DNA of 64,000 nt from Pisaster brevispinus (Eukaryota > Echinodermata > Asteroidea > Forcipulatida > Asteriidae), in the NCBI GenBank assembly GCA_023634235.1, contig JAMKCF010000018.1:5423474-5487473 (forward strand). The letters are read 5' to 3'. How positions within the stretch are numbered: the stretch's first letter is position 1; every line of letters starts with the position of its first letter. This document shows, in pieces, positions 63,801 to 64,000 of the stretch. The notes under the pieces were generated by a model. It did no database searches. It was not told the origin of the DNA and saw only the letters and a list, made by a program, of their open reading frames with translations. A program made the position numbers and the translations under genes.

Positions 63801-64000
63801 TATTATGTTATGGCAAGGAAACTGCCGGGTTCTAAGGGCCGGTCTGCGTTATTCCCATGCACCTCGAAGTGTGACGTCACATGTTCATGATTTTGTTGAC
63901 ATGTTCATCAGAACACCATATCCAATGAAACAAAATTACCTGGTATGTCTGTTGTACATAAGGCTTCTAAAAATCTCCCATTAAAGTGTTATTCTTTTGT

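Overview
This is a stretch of animal nuclear DNA. It is AT-rich and intron-rich, with GT-AG split exons, Ig-domain receptors and many non-autonomous transposons. The dispersed repeats (terminal motif TTTCATAAAGCTGCTTA, tRNA-headed SINEs, palindromic MITEs) look to me like those of echinoderms, probably a sea star. That placement is inference. Most open reading frames of 60-120 codons here are chance or repeat-derived; the real genes are made of short exons.

Layout. (1) 6,417-10,408, minus strand: a three-exon coding region that joins in perfect phase into a 104-residue secreted precursor. It has a signal peptide, dibasic cleavage sites, a 34-residue peptide followed by the amidation signal GKR, and a second C-terminal peptide. 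A TATA-driven non-coding exon at about 34,216-34,383 is a plausible first exon, which would give a 24-kb first intron. (2) 11,224-16,376: a nested mobile-element composite. An outer element with CACTCTAA ends carries a two-exon SAM-domain gene on the minus strand, and is interrupted by a 2.9-kb inner element (11,557-14,475) containing a 165-bp satellite. A shorter, inverted copy of the inner element lies at 36,661-38,754. (3) 16.4-48.2 kb: no confident gene apart from the inferred promoter/exon at 34.4 kb. It holds MITEs of several families, SINEs, microsatellites and a few weak exon candidates. (4) 48,285-58,186, minus strand: an Ig-domain receptor tyrosine kinase in 12 recognised exons. It has a signal peptide, two Ig domains, a transmembrane segment and a complete kinase domain. 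Splice phases show at least one short juxtamembrane exon still missing. (5) 59,857-62,594, plus strand: a divergent immunoglobulin-superfamily gene with a signal peptide and three Ig domains, each on one phase-1 exon. A 5'-truncated L1-like retrotransposon and a possible soluble-tail exon follow it.

Two patterns stand out. Both well-supported multi-exon minus-strand genes carry a roughly 500-bp triplet-repeat tract in their last intron: CAA/CAG in the peptide gene, CAA/GAC in the kinase gene. The receptor kinase and the Ig gene are head to head with 1.67 kb between start codons, so they may share regulatory DNA. The most interesting item is the peptide-precursor gene, which I cannot assign to a known family by eye.
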